From contig DATEMK010000060.1 in assembly GCA_035275625.1 (NCBI GenBank), forward strand, positions 1 to 19,059: a DNA stretch of 19,059 nt, read 5' to 3'. The stretch's first letter is position 1. Every line of letters starts with the position of its first letter. Positions 1 through 8,333 of this stretch are shown in pieces. Source of the DNA: DATEMK01 sp035275625 (GTDB lineage: Bacteria > Bacteroidota > Bacteroidia > AKYH767-A > OLB10). The position numbers were made by a program, and so were the translations under genes. The notes beneath the pieces were generated by a model. It saw only the letters and a program-made list of their open reading frames with translations, ran no database searches and was not told where the DNA came from.

Positions 1-1
1 T

Positions 2-187
2 TCAAGTGATGTGATTTTTAAAACTTTCACATTTGATGCTGCCCCGCCTTCGGGATGCACCTATTCAAGAAATCTGTTAACCTTAACACTTGGAACAGGT
101 ACATTAACAGAGCATCGCACCTATTATGCGAACGTGAGAGTAAATCATTCAGGAAACTGGACCTCTTATCCCTTTATTACGAATTAA
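2..187 (+). CDS. 3' end of an unrecognised, probably exported protein (partial)
   Basis: An open frame enters from the left edge and ends at TAA 185-187, giving 61 residues with no start codon in the window. The fragment is rich in Thr, Ser, Tyr and Asn and has alternating hydrophobic stretches (LLTLTLGTGTL, YYANVRVNHSGNW), as in an extracellular beta-sandwich domain. It does not end like a T9SS sorting domain. The next gene starts 18 nt downstream on the same strand, so the two are probably co-transcribed. I do not recognise the family. It is called a gene because the frame is open from the edge and its composition suits the neighbouring surface proteins. Confidence 0.5.
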   Translation, partial: SSDVIFKTFTFDAAPPSGCTYSRNLLTLTLGTGTLTEHRTYYANVRVNHSGNWTSYPFITN

Positions 188-205
188 CCTTTAAAACTAA
201 AACAC

Positions 206-3200
206 ATGAAAACTTTAAAAAATATCATCATCCTCAGCGCCTTTATTGTAATATGCTTTAACGCTCCATTCTCTTTCAGCAAAAGTTTCACATGGACCGG
301 TGCAACTGATACCTGCTGGAATAAAAATACAAATTGGAACCCGAATACTAACGGGTTTCCCACAAGTAACGATACGGTAAGTATTGGTTCCACAACCAAT
401 CATCCATCGCTTGATACGGTTCGGTCCGTTTACAGAATCTCCATGACAGGAAATACATTTAACCTTTGCGGTTACACGTTAACTACTAATAATTACTTTG
501 CCTTTTCCGGGGGAACCATTCATTCAGGCACCCTCATTGCAAATGGTGAAAGAGCGTCCTTTTCAGGGGGAACAGTGAACGTAATTGTTTCCGGGTCAGT
601 TGACCGTGTATTCATTGCCGGTTCCACTTTTAATTACCGGGTAAGCCTGGAAAATAAAGGCACAGCTACAACTCAATCAAATGGCGGAAGCACTTTTAAT
701 GCAAAAGTTACATTAACGAAGACAGCTGCTTCAACCGGTAATTTTTCAATTTCAAACAGCACAGGGAATACTTTTAATGACACGGCAATTTTTATAAATA
801 ACAGCACGGGTGATTTTGTTGCTTCCAACCTTGGCAATACTTATTTCAACGGAAATATTTATGTTGGCTCATCAACCATCGGAGGAATAATTATTGGCAA
901 TAGCGGCAGCGGGACCAGTACTCTTGCCAGTGGAAAAAAACTGTATGTGGATGCAGGGGGATTTGTAGCGGGATCTCTTGAACTTAACTATTTTACGCAG
1001 GCCGGCAGCACACCACAATCAATCACACTTACCTATTTAGCAGTGATTAACTGCTACAAATCTGTTTTTAACGGGAATACGAATCTAACGGCACCAGGAA
1101 TATTGCTCAAGCATACAACATTCAATGGTATTGATACGCTGACGCAAACAGGAGGCACCGGCACCAGCTCTTACGGAGGCAATACGTTCAATGCTGCGTC
1201 TGTTTTTAACTGTACAGGTAATCATTTCAAGTTTGCCGTAAATGCAGGAGATACCTTAAACGGTGATGTAACCATAAGCGGTACGGTAGATTTAATTACC
1301 TATACAGGCAGCATATTAAAAGGCAATTTTTATGTAGGAAGCGGTGTTCATTTTACGCACCTGTCCAGCTTTGATGGTACGGCTGTTTTTGCCGGAGGTA
1401 ATTCGCAGGTGATTCATGGAATAGGACGAACTATTAATATGAATAAAATTAAAATTGATAAAACAGGAGGAAGCGTTACGCTTGATACTGCGGTTTCTAT
1501 AAATGATACATTGTTTCTTGTGAATAAAAACCTGGTAACTACTTCCGCACATTTGCTTACGATGCTTGCAGGAAGCGTGCTCAGCGGGGGAAGCAACAGC
1601 AGTTTCGTCTCAGGCCCCATAAAAAAGACGGGAAACAGCGCATTTACTTTTCCAACAGGCAAAGGAAATGAGTTCCGTCCAGTAGCTATTACTGCTCCTG
1701 CAAATTCTACAGATGCTTTTACATCCGAATATTTTAATACCTGCCAGGCATTGGGAACAAGTATGGACACCACCGTAAACTTATTAAGCAGTTGTAACTC
1801 CTGGCAAATAGACAGGCCTGCGGGCAGTTCTAACGTTTACTTAAAATTTTTATTTGATACTGCCGGTTGTGACTGGTACAACGGAGATACAGTTCATATT
1901 TCCTACTGGAATGGAACCAAATGGATAGATAAAGGGGCAGCTGTAACCGAAAGTTCATATAAAAAAACAAGCAATACAATCAGCTCTTTTGGCCGTTTCA
2001 CTTTTTCTTATAACACTACTTTTCCATGGAACCAATATACCATTAACCAGGATGAAATATATACACCCACAGGCAGCGCTTCATGTCCCAGCAGTTCAAC
2101 TGCATATCTAACAAAATATGGAAGGATAAGCAATTATGTTCCGGATGCTACAACACCCGTAAAAACAGTTTTGGTGAATTTTAACATATTTCAAAAAACA
2201 AATGGCAGTGCTAATTTTTCAGCTACTCAACAAGCTGATGTTAACAGGTTAAATCAAATTTTTTTGTGGATTAAGAATGATTTTTTCAAAAACCTTGATC
2301 CTGTTTTTGAGGAGTTGCCTTCAGAATTACCTATGGTTTTGCCGAATGTTAGTCCACCACCGGTTCTGACTCATTCCCGAATTCAATTCGAGCTTAATCA
2401 AATCTATTATTACCCGAATGATGCTTTTGAAGGGGAATATGACGGACCCACTTTAGTTGCTGCAGTGGCTGCACAGGGTGCTGAACGATTAGATCAATTA
2501 AACATTATGTTTACAAATGGCTTTATTCCAGGGTCCGGGGCTTCCGGGCATGCTACTTTTCCCAGCAGTAATATCAATTATAATTCCTGGGTTGTCACAT
2601 TTGGAAAATGGAATAGCGGCAATGGATCTATGGATTATTTCTGTGCGGGTCATTTAGCTCATGAAATAGGACATGTATTAGGATTAGATCATACTTATTA
2701 TGATCCTAATTCAGGTGGAAATCCTAACTGTATCGAACCTCCGAGTAATCCTGATTATTTATGGGACGTATTTGGACTTACAGGAGGCGGGTTTCCTTCA
2801 CTTTGCCCGCTTCCATTTAGTTCTAATAACAACATTATGGGAGGATTGGGAGGGGAAAATAAATATATCTCCCCGTTACAAATGGGGTGGATGCACCGGT
2901 CCCTTACACTTTTAAATGTGCGCAGATACGTTAAATGTGAATACTTAAATTATCCCCCGATTGTTGTAAACTCGCCTGAAACATGGGATTTTGATATGAA
3001 AATGTATGGCGATCTTGACATTCAGACTGGCGGATCAGTAACATTAACCTGCAGTTTAGAAATGCCCACCAATAGCCGTATTATTGTCGGGCTGGCTGCT
3101 AAGTTAATAGTTGACGGAGGTGTAATCAGGGGAAATTGCAAAATGTGGAATGGTATAGAAGTATGGGGCGACAAAACGTTAAGCCAATTTCCGGTTACGG

Positions 3201-5530
3201 CAAGTCCCCAGGGATTTGCCAGTTTTAATGATGCTGAAGTGTGGGATGCAATAAATGGCGTATATACATATAAGGACCTCGGGAGCAGCAATGATCTGAA
3301 CTATGCCGGGGGTATTATCCGCGCGGAGAGCAGCAGTTTTTATAACTGCAAGTATGCCGCCCGGTTTATGCCTTACCGTAATTATCTGCCTGCGTTGCCT
3401 TCAAAAACTTTGAATAATTACAGCTATTTCAAAGACTGTCTTTTCGAAACAAATTACACTTTGAAAAACCCATACACATATCTCAATTCATTTATTTTTA
3501 TGAAAGGTGTCCAGGGCGTGGGCATCGTGGTTAATACATTTCAAAACGATAACATCTTCGGTGCCCCTTATTCTTATGCTTCGGAAAGAGGCATCGGGAT
3601 ACGCAGCATCAATTCGCGATACTCGGTTACGGATCTGTGCCTTACGCCCGGTCAATTCCCCTGCACTAATACTCAATCCAATTATTTTCATGGTTTATGG
3701 TATGGTGTTAAAGTGGACAATGTAAACAGCAGCAACTCAGTTATAATTAATCATTGTGACTTTGATAATGTTGACATGCCCATTTATATCACAAATACTA
3801 TCGGGGCACAGGTAACGCGAAATTATTTTCATGAACCTGTATGGTGGTGGAATACTGCCCCCACCCCGATTTATGGCGTTTATCTCGATAATTGTCCCAC
3901 CTATTGGATGGAAGACAACACTTTTCATTCAAACTTTCCTGCAGACCCTAAAGGTGCTGATTTCGGCTTGATTGTAAACAACTGCGGTGGCAATGCCAAC
4001 CAAGTGTATCTGAACTTATTTGAAGGGCTTCGTATTGCAGCAATCAGTGCACAGGATGATAATGACGGCCCAACGAATTCAGACGGGCTGAAGATAAATT
4101 GCAATGATTTTGATTCGGATGTAAGGGATGATATTTTGGTTATATCATCATCATCTGTTACCCAACCATTTACTGATGTTGCTTTAATCCAGGGATATTG
4201 CAGCGGAAGTGGTTCTACTCCGGCCCGAAACCAGTTTTTGTCAAATACCTGCCCGGAAAAGCAAATTAATATGAACTTCACAAGTGGTCAGCCTATGCAA
4301 TACGGGTATAACCAGGCAAATTCTACGACATGGCTCAGTACCATGTGTGTTTCACCGCTGGTGCAACCCAGTAACTGCAATATTGCTTTCGTTAAATCTA
4401 CGCATTGCCCGCCCACTCTGAACAACAACCTCGCCCAGCTTCGAGAAGCGATTCAGCAGGCAGAAGACACCATTGCCGTCCACCAGGCGCTGTTCGATGC
4501 GGGTAAAACGGAATGGTGGCTCGATAATATTAAAAATGGAACCCTTGAGGGTGATATGAAGGACAGTATTTTGAATGAGTCACCGTGGATTTCAGAAGAA
4601 GTGCTGGCTGCTCTTGTTGATAATGCTGAAGAATTCGCCTTTGAAGATGTACAGGAAATTTTGACTGCCAATTCGCTCCTGCCCGCGAGTGTCTGGAACA
4701 CACTGCAGCAGCTCGATAATGAAACAGCTGATAACCTTGTTGATTCACTCACCGAAGCGCAGGAGGGGGAAAATGAAAGTGAACAAGCCCAGCTTATGCT
4801 CGCAACCGAAAAAAGCAACCTGTCTTTGCTCTACGGGCAGCTTATAGCGCTGGTTTTAAATGATACAATAGTCGAAGGAGAACCTCTTGATACATTAATT
4901 GAAATAATTGACGGCAGGAACGGTTTTTATGACCTGTGCCATAAATTTTCTTTGTATCTTGCACAGGATGATTTTTCCACGGCTGCCGAAATGATTGAAA
5001 AAATGGAGGAACTCAATATGTTTGAATCTTATGTAGAGGTACAGGACATTTTACTGCAATTGAGTGAATCTGAAGATGGCATATACAGCCTGCTGTCTGA
5101 TGAAGAATCAGAGGAGATTTTACGTACGTATGCCGAAGGCAATGACCATGCTGCAGCTCTTGCAAAAGCAATTCTTACTGATGTATTTGATGAATATTAT
5201 CCTGAATTGATTTTGTTTCCGGATACATCCGGCAGCAGGTTGGCTCAAACAAAGATCAAAACCGGTTCGCCTGCCGCAAATTATTTTAACATTTATCCGA
5301 ATCCATCAAATGGTGAGTTTGAAATTGTCATAAATTCCACGGTTAGCCTGCAGAGATCTGATTTCCGGATCATTGACATTACCGGAAGAGTGATGGCAGA
5401 TATGCCTTTGAACAGTGAAGTACAAATAATAAAAATCAATGCTTCACACTTCAATTCGGGCGTATATATAGCTCAACTGCGAAATAATGACCAGGTTATT
5501 TATTCTTCAAAATTAATGGTAAGCAAATAA
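206..5530 (+). CDS. Very large T9SS-secreted multidomain protein with a metzincin-type zinc metalloprotease domain
   Basis: 1774 aa. Residues 1-25 are a signal peptide. Residues about 30-430 are a beta-solenoid built on recurring GNTFN/GSTFN turns every 20-25 residues. About 430-640 resembles the linker regions of Bacteroidetes surface proteins (SFVSGPIKKTGNSAFTFPTGKG). About 650-915 holds the protease-like domain: zinc motif HEIGHVLGLDH at 819-829 (three His ligands, catalytic Glu820) and a candidate Met-turn (NNNIMGG, Met878) followed by YISPLQMGW, a layout like M43 pappalysin/cytophagalysin peptidases. About 920-1390 is a second, right-handed beta-helix-like region. About 1399-1685 is acidic and helical, which is unusual in such proteins. 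A type A T9SS sorting domain starts near YPNPSNGEF (1697) and ends in KLMVSK. The protein should be exported and released or anchored at the cell surface. The zinc motif is clear; the substrate and exact peptidase family are not. Confidence 0.85.
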   Translation: MKTLKNIIILSAFIVICFNAPFSFSKSFTWTGATDTCWNKNTNWNPNTNGFPTSNDTVSIGSTTNHPSLDTVRSVYRISMTGNTFNLCGYTLTTNNYFAFSGGTIHSGTLIANGERASFSGGTVNVIVSGSVDRVFIAGSTFNYRVSLENKGTATTQSNGGSTFNAKVTLTKTAASTGNFSISNSTGNTFNDTAIFINNSTGDFVASNLGNTYFNGNIYVGSSTIGGIIIGNSGSGTSTLASGKKLYVDAGGFVAGSLELNYFTQAGSTPQSITLTYLAVINCYKSVFNGNTNLTAPGILLKHTTFNGIDTLTQTGGTGTSSYGGNTFNAASVFNCTGNHFKFAVNAGDTLNGDVTISGTVDLITYTGSILKGNFYVGSGVHFTHLSSFDGTAVFAGGNSQVIHGIGRTINMNKIKIDKTGGSVTLDTAVSINDTLFLVNKNLVTTSAHLLTMLAGSVLSGGSNSSFVSGPIKKTGNSAFTFPTGKGNEFRPVAITAPANSTDAFTSEYFNTCQALGTSMDTTVNLLSSCNSWQIDRPAGSSNVYLKFLFDTAGCDWYNGDTVHISYWNGTKWIDKGAAVTESSYKKTSNTISSFGRFTFSYNTTFPWNQYTINQDEIYTPTGSASCPSSSTAYLTKYGRISNYVPDATTPVKTVLVNFNIFQKTNGSANFSATQQADVNRLNQIFLWIKNDFFKNLDPVFEELPSELPMVLPNVSPPPVLTHSRIQFELNQIYYYPNDAFEGEYDGPTLVAAVAAQGAERLDQLNIMFTNGFIPGSGASGHATFPSSNINYNSWVVTFGKWNSGNGSMDYFCAGHLAHEIGHVLGLDHTYYDPNSGGNPNCIEPPSNPDYLWDVFGLTGGGFPSLCPLPFSSNNNIMGGLGGENKYISPLQMGWMHRSLTLLNVRRYVKCEYLNYPPIVVNSPETWDFDMKMYGDLDIQTGGSVTLTCSLEMPTNSRIIVGLAAKLIVDGGVIRGNCKMWNGIEVWGDKTLSQFPVTASPQGFASFNDAEVWDAINGVYTYKDLGSSNDLNYAGGIIRAESSSFYNCKYAARFMPYRNYLPALPSKTLNNYSYFKDCLFETNYTLKNPYTYLNSFIFMKGVQGVGIVVNTFQNDNIFGAPYSYASERGIGIRSINSRYSVTDLCLTPGQFPCTNTQSNYFHGLWYGVKVDNVNSSNSVIINHCDFDNVDMPIYITNTIGAQVTRNYFHEPVWWWNTAPTPIYGVYLDNCPTYWMEDNTFHSNFPADPKGADFGLIVNNCGGNANQVYLNLFEGLRIAAISAQDDNDGPTNSDGLKINCNDFDSDVRDDILVISSSSVTQPFTDVALIQGYCSGSGSTPARNQFLSNTCPEKQINMNFTSGQPMQYGYNQANSTTWLSTMCVSPLVQPSNCNIAFVKSTHCPPTLNNNLAQLREAIQQAEDTIAVHQALFDAGKTEWWLDNIKNGTLEGDMKDSILNESPWISEEVLAALVDNAEEFAFEDVQEILTANSLLPASVWNTLQQLDNETADNLVDSLTEAQEGENESEQAQLMLATEKSNLSLLYGQLIALVLNDTIVEGEPLDTLIEIIDGRNGFYDLCHKFSLYLAQDDFSTAAEMIEKMEELNMFESYVEVQDILLQLSESEDGIYSLLSDEESEEILRTYAEGNDHAAALAKAILTDVFDEYYPELILFPDTSGSRLAQTKIKTGSPAANYFNIYPNPSNGEFEIVINSTVSLQRSDFRIIDITGRVMADMPLNSEVQIIKINASHFNSGVYIAQLRNNDQVIYSSKLMVSK

Positions 5531-5541
5531 ATCATTAAAAA

Positions 5542-5575
5542 AAAGCAGGTACAGCGTCATTGCTGTACCTGTTTT
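5542..5575 (+). terminator. Intrinsic terminator, probably bidirectional
   Basis: A perfect 10-bp stem (CAGGTACAGC 5546-5555, GCTGTACCTG 5562-5571) closes a 6-nt loop. An A-run lies 5' of it and TTTT (5572-5575) lies 3'. It directly follows the stop of the 1774-aa gene. Its 3' side ends only about 10 nt before the next start codon at 5585. Confidence 0.75.
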
Positions 5576-5584
5576 AAAAAAAGC

Positions 5585-7000
5585 ATGAGAAAAATTTGCG
5601 TGATAATTTTTATTTTGTTTTCTATTTCTGCAAAATCACAAACATGGAATGTTTTAAATCCTGATTTTGATACCACTATTGTGGATGCATATTATTATGA
5701 TAGCACAACAAATGAACTTTATCTTGGGGGTGTTTTTCAATATTTCAATGGAACTTTTGCTAACGGCATTGTAAAATGGGACGGACAGCAGTGGATGGCA
5801 TTAGGAGGAGGGTTTTACAATAGCAGCGGCACCTATTTACTTGCTTCGATCACTTCAATTACAAAGTATAATGGGGAAATAGTAGCTGCAGGTCTCTTTG
5901 ATAGTAGTGGAACCACTAAATTTAAAATGCCCATAGCGCGATGGAACGGATCACAATGGCTGCCTTTTGATACCATTACGGAGGCCTATCATCCCATAGG
6001 AGGGACATTGCGTCCCATCATCAGAAATATCATAGTATTCAACGGAAAATTATTTATCATAGGTGAAATCCAGGCTTTAGATCCCTTCCCCGGAAATAAT
6101 AACTGGTTTAATTATTTTGCTTATTGGAATGACACTATCTGGCAGCCGGGAGTGCGTCCCGCTAATAATTTTATATATTCCTATCATGCTGAATTTGAAA
6201 TTTATAATAGTGATTTATACATAAGTTTCTCAGATGGAATTGATAGTTGTTATATATCAGGACAGCCGGGTGTGCCTGCTGACGGATTATTAAAATATAA
6301 CTATCCCTGCAGGTCAATTGAAGAAATCGGAACATGGGGAAATACTGAGCGTGTTATGACAATGCTGGCTCATAACGGATCTTTGTATCTTGGCCTGGAT
6401 CATTTTAATCCTTCTTACGGCAGTTATATTACCCGTTATGACGGAACTGATTTTTTCCCGCTTGGTGCAGGGCTTAATTGGAATGTCGAGAGCTTAACTA
6501 TTTACCAGGGACAGCTTGTTGCAGCAGGCCGTTTTTTAAGCGATGGCACCGGTGTGCCTTTTCTCCCGCGCATTGCAGTTTGGGATGGAGCTAACTGGAA
6601 TCCGTTTCCTGCTTCATGCGCATTAGATAGCTGGATATATAAAGTGTATGGGCATGATTCGCTTTTATTTGCATCAGGAGTTTTTGACACATGCGGGACA
6701 AGCCCGTTGAAATATTCGGCAGTATACCCTGTTATCCTCACAGGGATTCACAAGCCTGCAGAATCAACACGCCAGGAAGTTATAATATATCCCAATCCGT
6801 TCGCTGATAAATTGAATATCAGTGTTGCGGCCAATGAACTTTCAGAGCTTATTGTTTATGATATTACTTCCCGAAGAATTCTGAATCAGCGTTTCAGAAA
6901 TACTGTTTCTTTGAACACATCTTTCCTGCCTGATGGAATTTATATTTATGAAGTTAGAAATAAAAGCAAATCGTATAGGGGGAAAATAGTGAAGCAATAA
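5585..7000 (+). CDS. T9SS-secreted protein with beta-propeller-like repeats
   Basis: 471 aa. Residues 1-19 (MRKICVIIFILFSISAKSQ) are a signal peptide, which fixes the start. Residues about 25-390 contain roughly six repeats of the pattern LYLGGxF...NGIVKWDGxxWxxLGxG (for example LYLGGVFQYF, IVAAGLFDSS, LFIIGEIQA, LYLGLDHF, LVAAGRFLSD, LFASGVFDT), consistent with blades of a propeller. From about 395 a T9SS type A sorting domain follows (YPNPFADKLNI at 402, GIYIYEVRN, terminal RGKIVKQ). It is an extracellular or cell-surface protein. No catalytic motif was seen, so a binding or structural role is possible but unproven. A terminator hairpin sits immediately upstream, leaving little room for a separate promoter. 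Confidence 0.85.
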   Translation: MRKICVIIFILFSISAKSQTWNVLNPDFDTTIVDAYYYDSTTNELYLGGVFQYFNGTFANGIVKWDGQQWMALGGGFYNSSGTYLLASITSITKYNGEIVAAGLFDSSGTTKFKMPIARWNGSQWLPFDTITEAYHPIGGTLRPIIRNIIVFNGKLFIIGEIQALDPFPGNNNWFNYFAYWNDTIWQPGVRPANNFIYSYHAEFEIYNSDLYISFSDGIDSCYISGQPGVPADGLLKYNYPCRSIEEIGTWGNTERVMTMLAHNGSLYLGLDHFNPSYGSYITRYDGTDFFPLGAGLNWNVESLTIYQGQLVAAGRFLSDGTGVPFLPRIAVWDGANWNPFPASCALDSWIYKVYGHDSLLFASGVFDTCGTSPLKYSAVYPVILTGIHKPAESTRQEVIIYPNPFADKLNISVAANELSELIVYDITSRRILNQRFRNTVSLNTSFLPDGIYIYEVRNKSKSYRGKIVKQ

Positions 7001-7081
7001 TTTTCTATCCTTTCTTAGGTCCCGCCATTTTGCGAACTCAGAAACTTTCGAAAACGCAAATTGAAATTATTTAATATTCTC

Positions 7082-7119
7082 CCAAAGGGATGCTCCGAAA
7101 GACTCCTTTGGACCTTCGG
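7082..7119 (+). other. Two interleaved inverted repeats (pseudoknot-capable)
   Basis: CCAAAGG (7082-7088) pairs with CCTTTGG (7105-7111), and CCGAA (7095-7099) pairs with TTCGG (7115-7119). The arms interleave, so both stems can form together only as an H-type pseudoknot; otherwise they are alternatives. The site lies in the spacer between the propeller-like gene and the small membrane protein gene. Confidence 0.35.
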
Positions 7120-7172
7120 CATTAATTGGAAAAATAATTTATCGTAAAATCCTGAGGCAATATTGACCGGTT

Positions 7173-7628
7173 ATGGTAAAATCAAAATTTACAGTAAAAG
7201 CATATTCGGTTTTACTAATACTATTCATTTTATTTTTAATGGTTGGCGGATGTGTTCAATGGATGGATGCAGCTTCAGAATCAATGTATATAACTATTTC
7301 AATACTCTTATTGCTGCTCTTATTATATTTTATTTACGTATTGATTACAACTGAATTAAAAACTAAAATGGTTAAGGTGGTTATAAATATTGATCACATC
7401 TCTGCGGTAAGGTATGCAGGGTTGTTTCAGAAAGAACAATTGTACTTTAAGGAATTGGAAGGTTATTTTATAAAACAGGTCGAATCGGAAAGCAGCAGCA
7501 GTGAGTTTTGTTATTTGATTAAAGATGGGAAAACGGTAATTATTCTTTCAGATTATTATCATAAGAATTACCGGGAACTAAAAGCGGAAATTCAATCAAG
7601 AATTAAACCGGTTAAGATGTTCCGCTAA
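7173..7628 (+). CDS. Small membrane protein of unknown function
   Basis: 151 aa. Two hydrophobic segments are visible, at about 10-27 and 39-57, separated by a short loop (GGCVQWMDAASES). A soluble domain of about 90 residues follows (VVINIDHISAVRYAG... to KPVKMFR) with mixed beta-strands and a final helix. The layout of two helices followed by a small basic C-terminal beta domain recalls bacterial PH-like/YcxB-type membrane proteins, but I see no diagnostic residue. The MVGGC at the end of the first helix fits a loose lipobox, yet the second helix argues against a simple lipoprotein. The gene is probably monocistronic: 172 nt separate it from the upstream gene and a terminator follows its stop. 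Confidence 0.7.
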   Translation: MVKSKFTVKAYSVLLILFILFLMVGGCVQWMDAASESMYITISILLLLLLLYFIYVLITTELKTKMVKVVINIDHISAVRYAGLFQKEQLYFKELEGYFIKQVESESSSSEFCYLIKDGKTVIILSDYYHKNYRELKAEIQSRIKPVKMFR

Positions 7629-7630
7629 AT

Positions 7631-7649
7631 GAAGTGCTGTTCACTTTTT
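7631..7649 (+). terminator. Short intrinsic terminator after the small membrane protein gene
   Basis: AAGTG (7632-7636), loop CTGTT, CACTT (7642-7646), extended by one G-T pair and running into five T residues (7645-7649). It lies 3 nt after the stop at 7628, in the 39-nt gap between convergent genes. Confidence 0.55.
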
Positions 7650-7667
7650 AGTAAGTTAAAATTCAAC

Positions 7668-8288
7668 TCAGGTTTCCTTCGATTTCCTCCATCCTAAAAA
7701 TACAGCCAGCACCATTAATCCAATGCCGCCATATTGCATGGCATTTCCGGTGGCGCTGCTGCCCGACATATCAAATGTAAATATTGCTTTGCCGAAAGAA
7801 TTTTTTTCCTGTTTAATGTTTGACGCTGATTCGGGAAAAATTAATTTTTGCGTGGTTTGTACCAGTTGCCCTCCGTTTGACGACTCGGAAATCATCATAT
7901 ATGCGTTATCAGAAATTTTGGTTACGTCAGGATTTTTTGCATCCAGGTCAATCACCCATTTGCCTACACTGTTTACCTTTGAAACCCCGTAGGCATTAAA
8001 CGATAAACTATAGGAACGTTCCATTGCATCTTCTTTGTATTCAAAGTCAGAAAGAAAATAACCGGGTAATGCACGTTCAAGTTCACGTTTTAATAACGAT
8101 TGATTGCTTCCCATGGTCCGTTTAAAGTTATCCCATTGCGATGCATTCAGTTTTTGTGAGAATATTACTTTTCCGTTTCCATATTCATCTAAAGTAAATT
8201 CAATATTATTTTTTAATGGTTTTATTTCCTGTGCGTTTATATTGACCCATACAAACAGTACAAATATTGATGCGATAATTTTTTTCAT
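7668..8288 (-). CDS. Exported protein with C-terminal membrane anchor, unknown function
   Basis: 206 aa. A signal peptide is visible at 1-19 (MKKIIASIFVLFVWVNINA, then QE). The middle, about 20-180, is a mixed domain with polar beta-strands (FTLDEYGNGKVIFSQ, RSYSLSFNAYG, KWVIDLDAKN). The C-terminus has one hydrophobic helix (GGIGLMVLAVFLGW, about 187-200) followed by RKSKET. This gives a type I topology: the main domain outside the cytoplasmic membrane and a short basic tail inside. The Gly-rich start and basic end resemble a sorting-type tail, but no known signature is present. It is the last gene of a three-gene operon, 45 nt after the transglutaminase-like gene, so it may work with that protein. 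Family not recognised. Confidence 0.75.
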   Translation of the reverse strand: MKKIIASIFVLFVWVNINAQEIKPLKNNIEFTLDEYGNGKVIFSQKLNASQWDNFKRTMGSNQSLLKRELERALPGYFLSDFEYKEDAMERSYSLSFNAYGVSKVNSVGKWVIDLDAKNPDVTKISDNAYMMISESSNGGQLVQTTQKLIFPESASNIKQEKNSFGKAIFTFDMSGSSATGNAMQYGGIGLMVLAVFLGWRKSKET

Positions 8289-8333
8289 GTTATTATTTTT
8301 TTGACTTGAGAACTATAAGTTTTGTAAATTATT

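Noticed and set aside
4453..4818. Antisense open frame of 121 codons inside the 1774-aa gene
   Set aside because: A Ser-rich shadow of the acidic helical region on the other strand; the plus-strand frame has signal peptide, domains and sorting signal.
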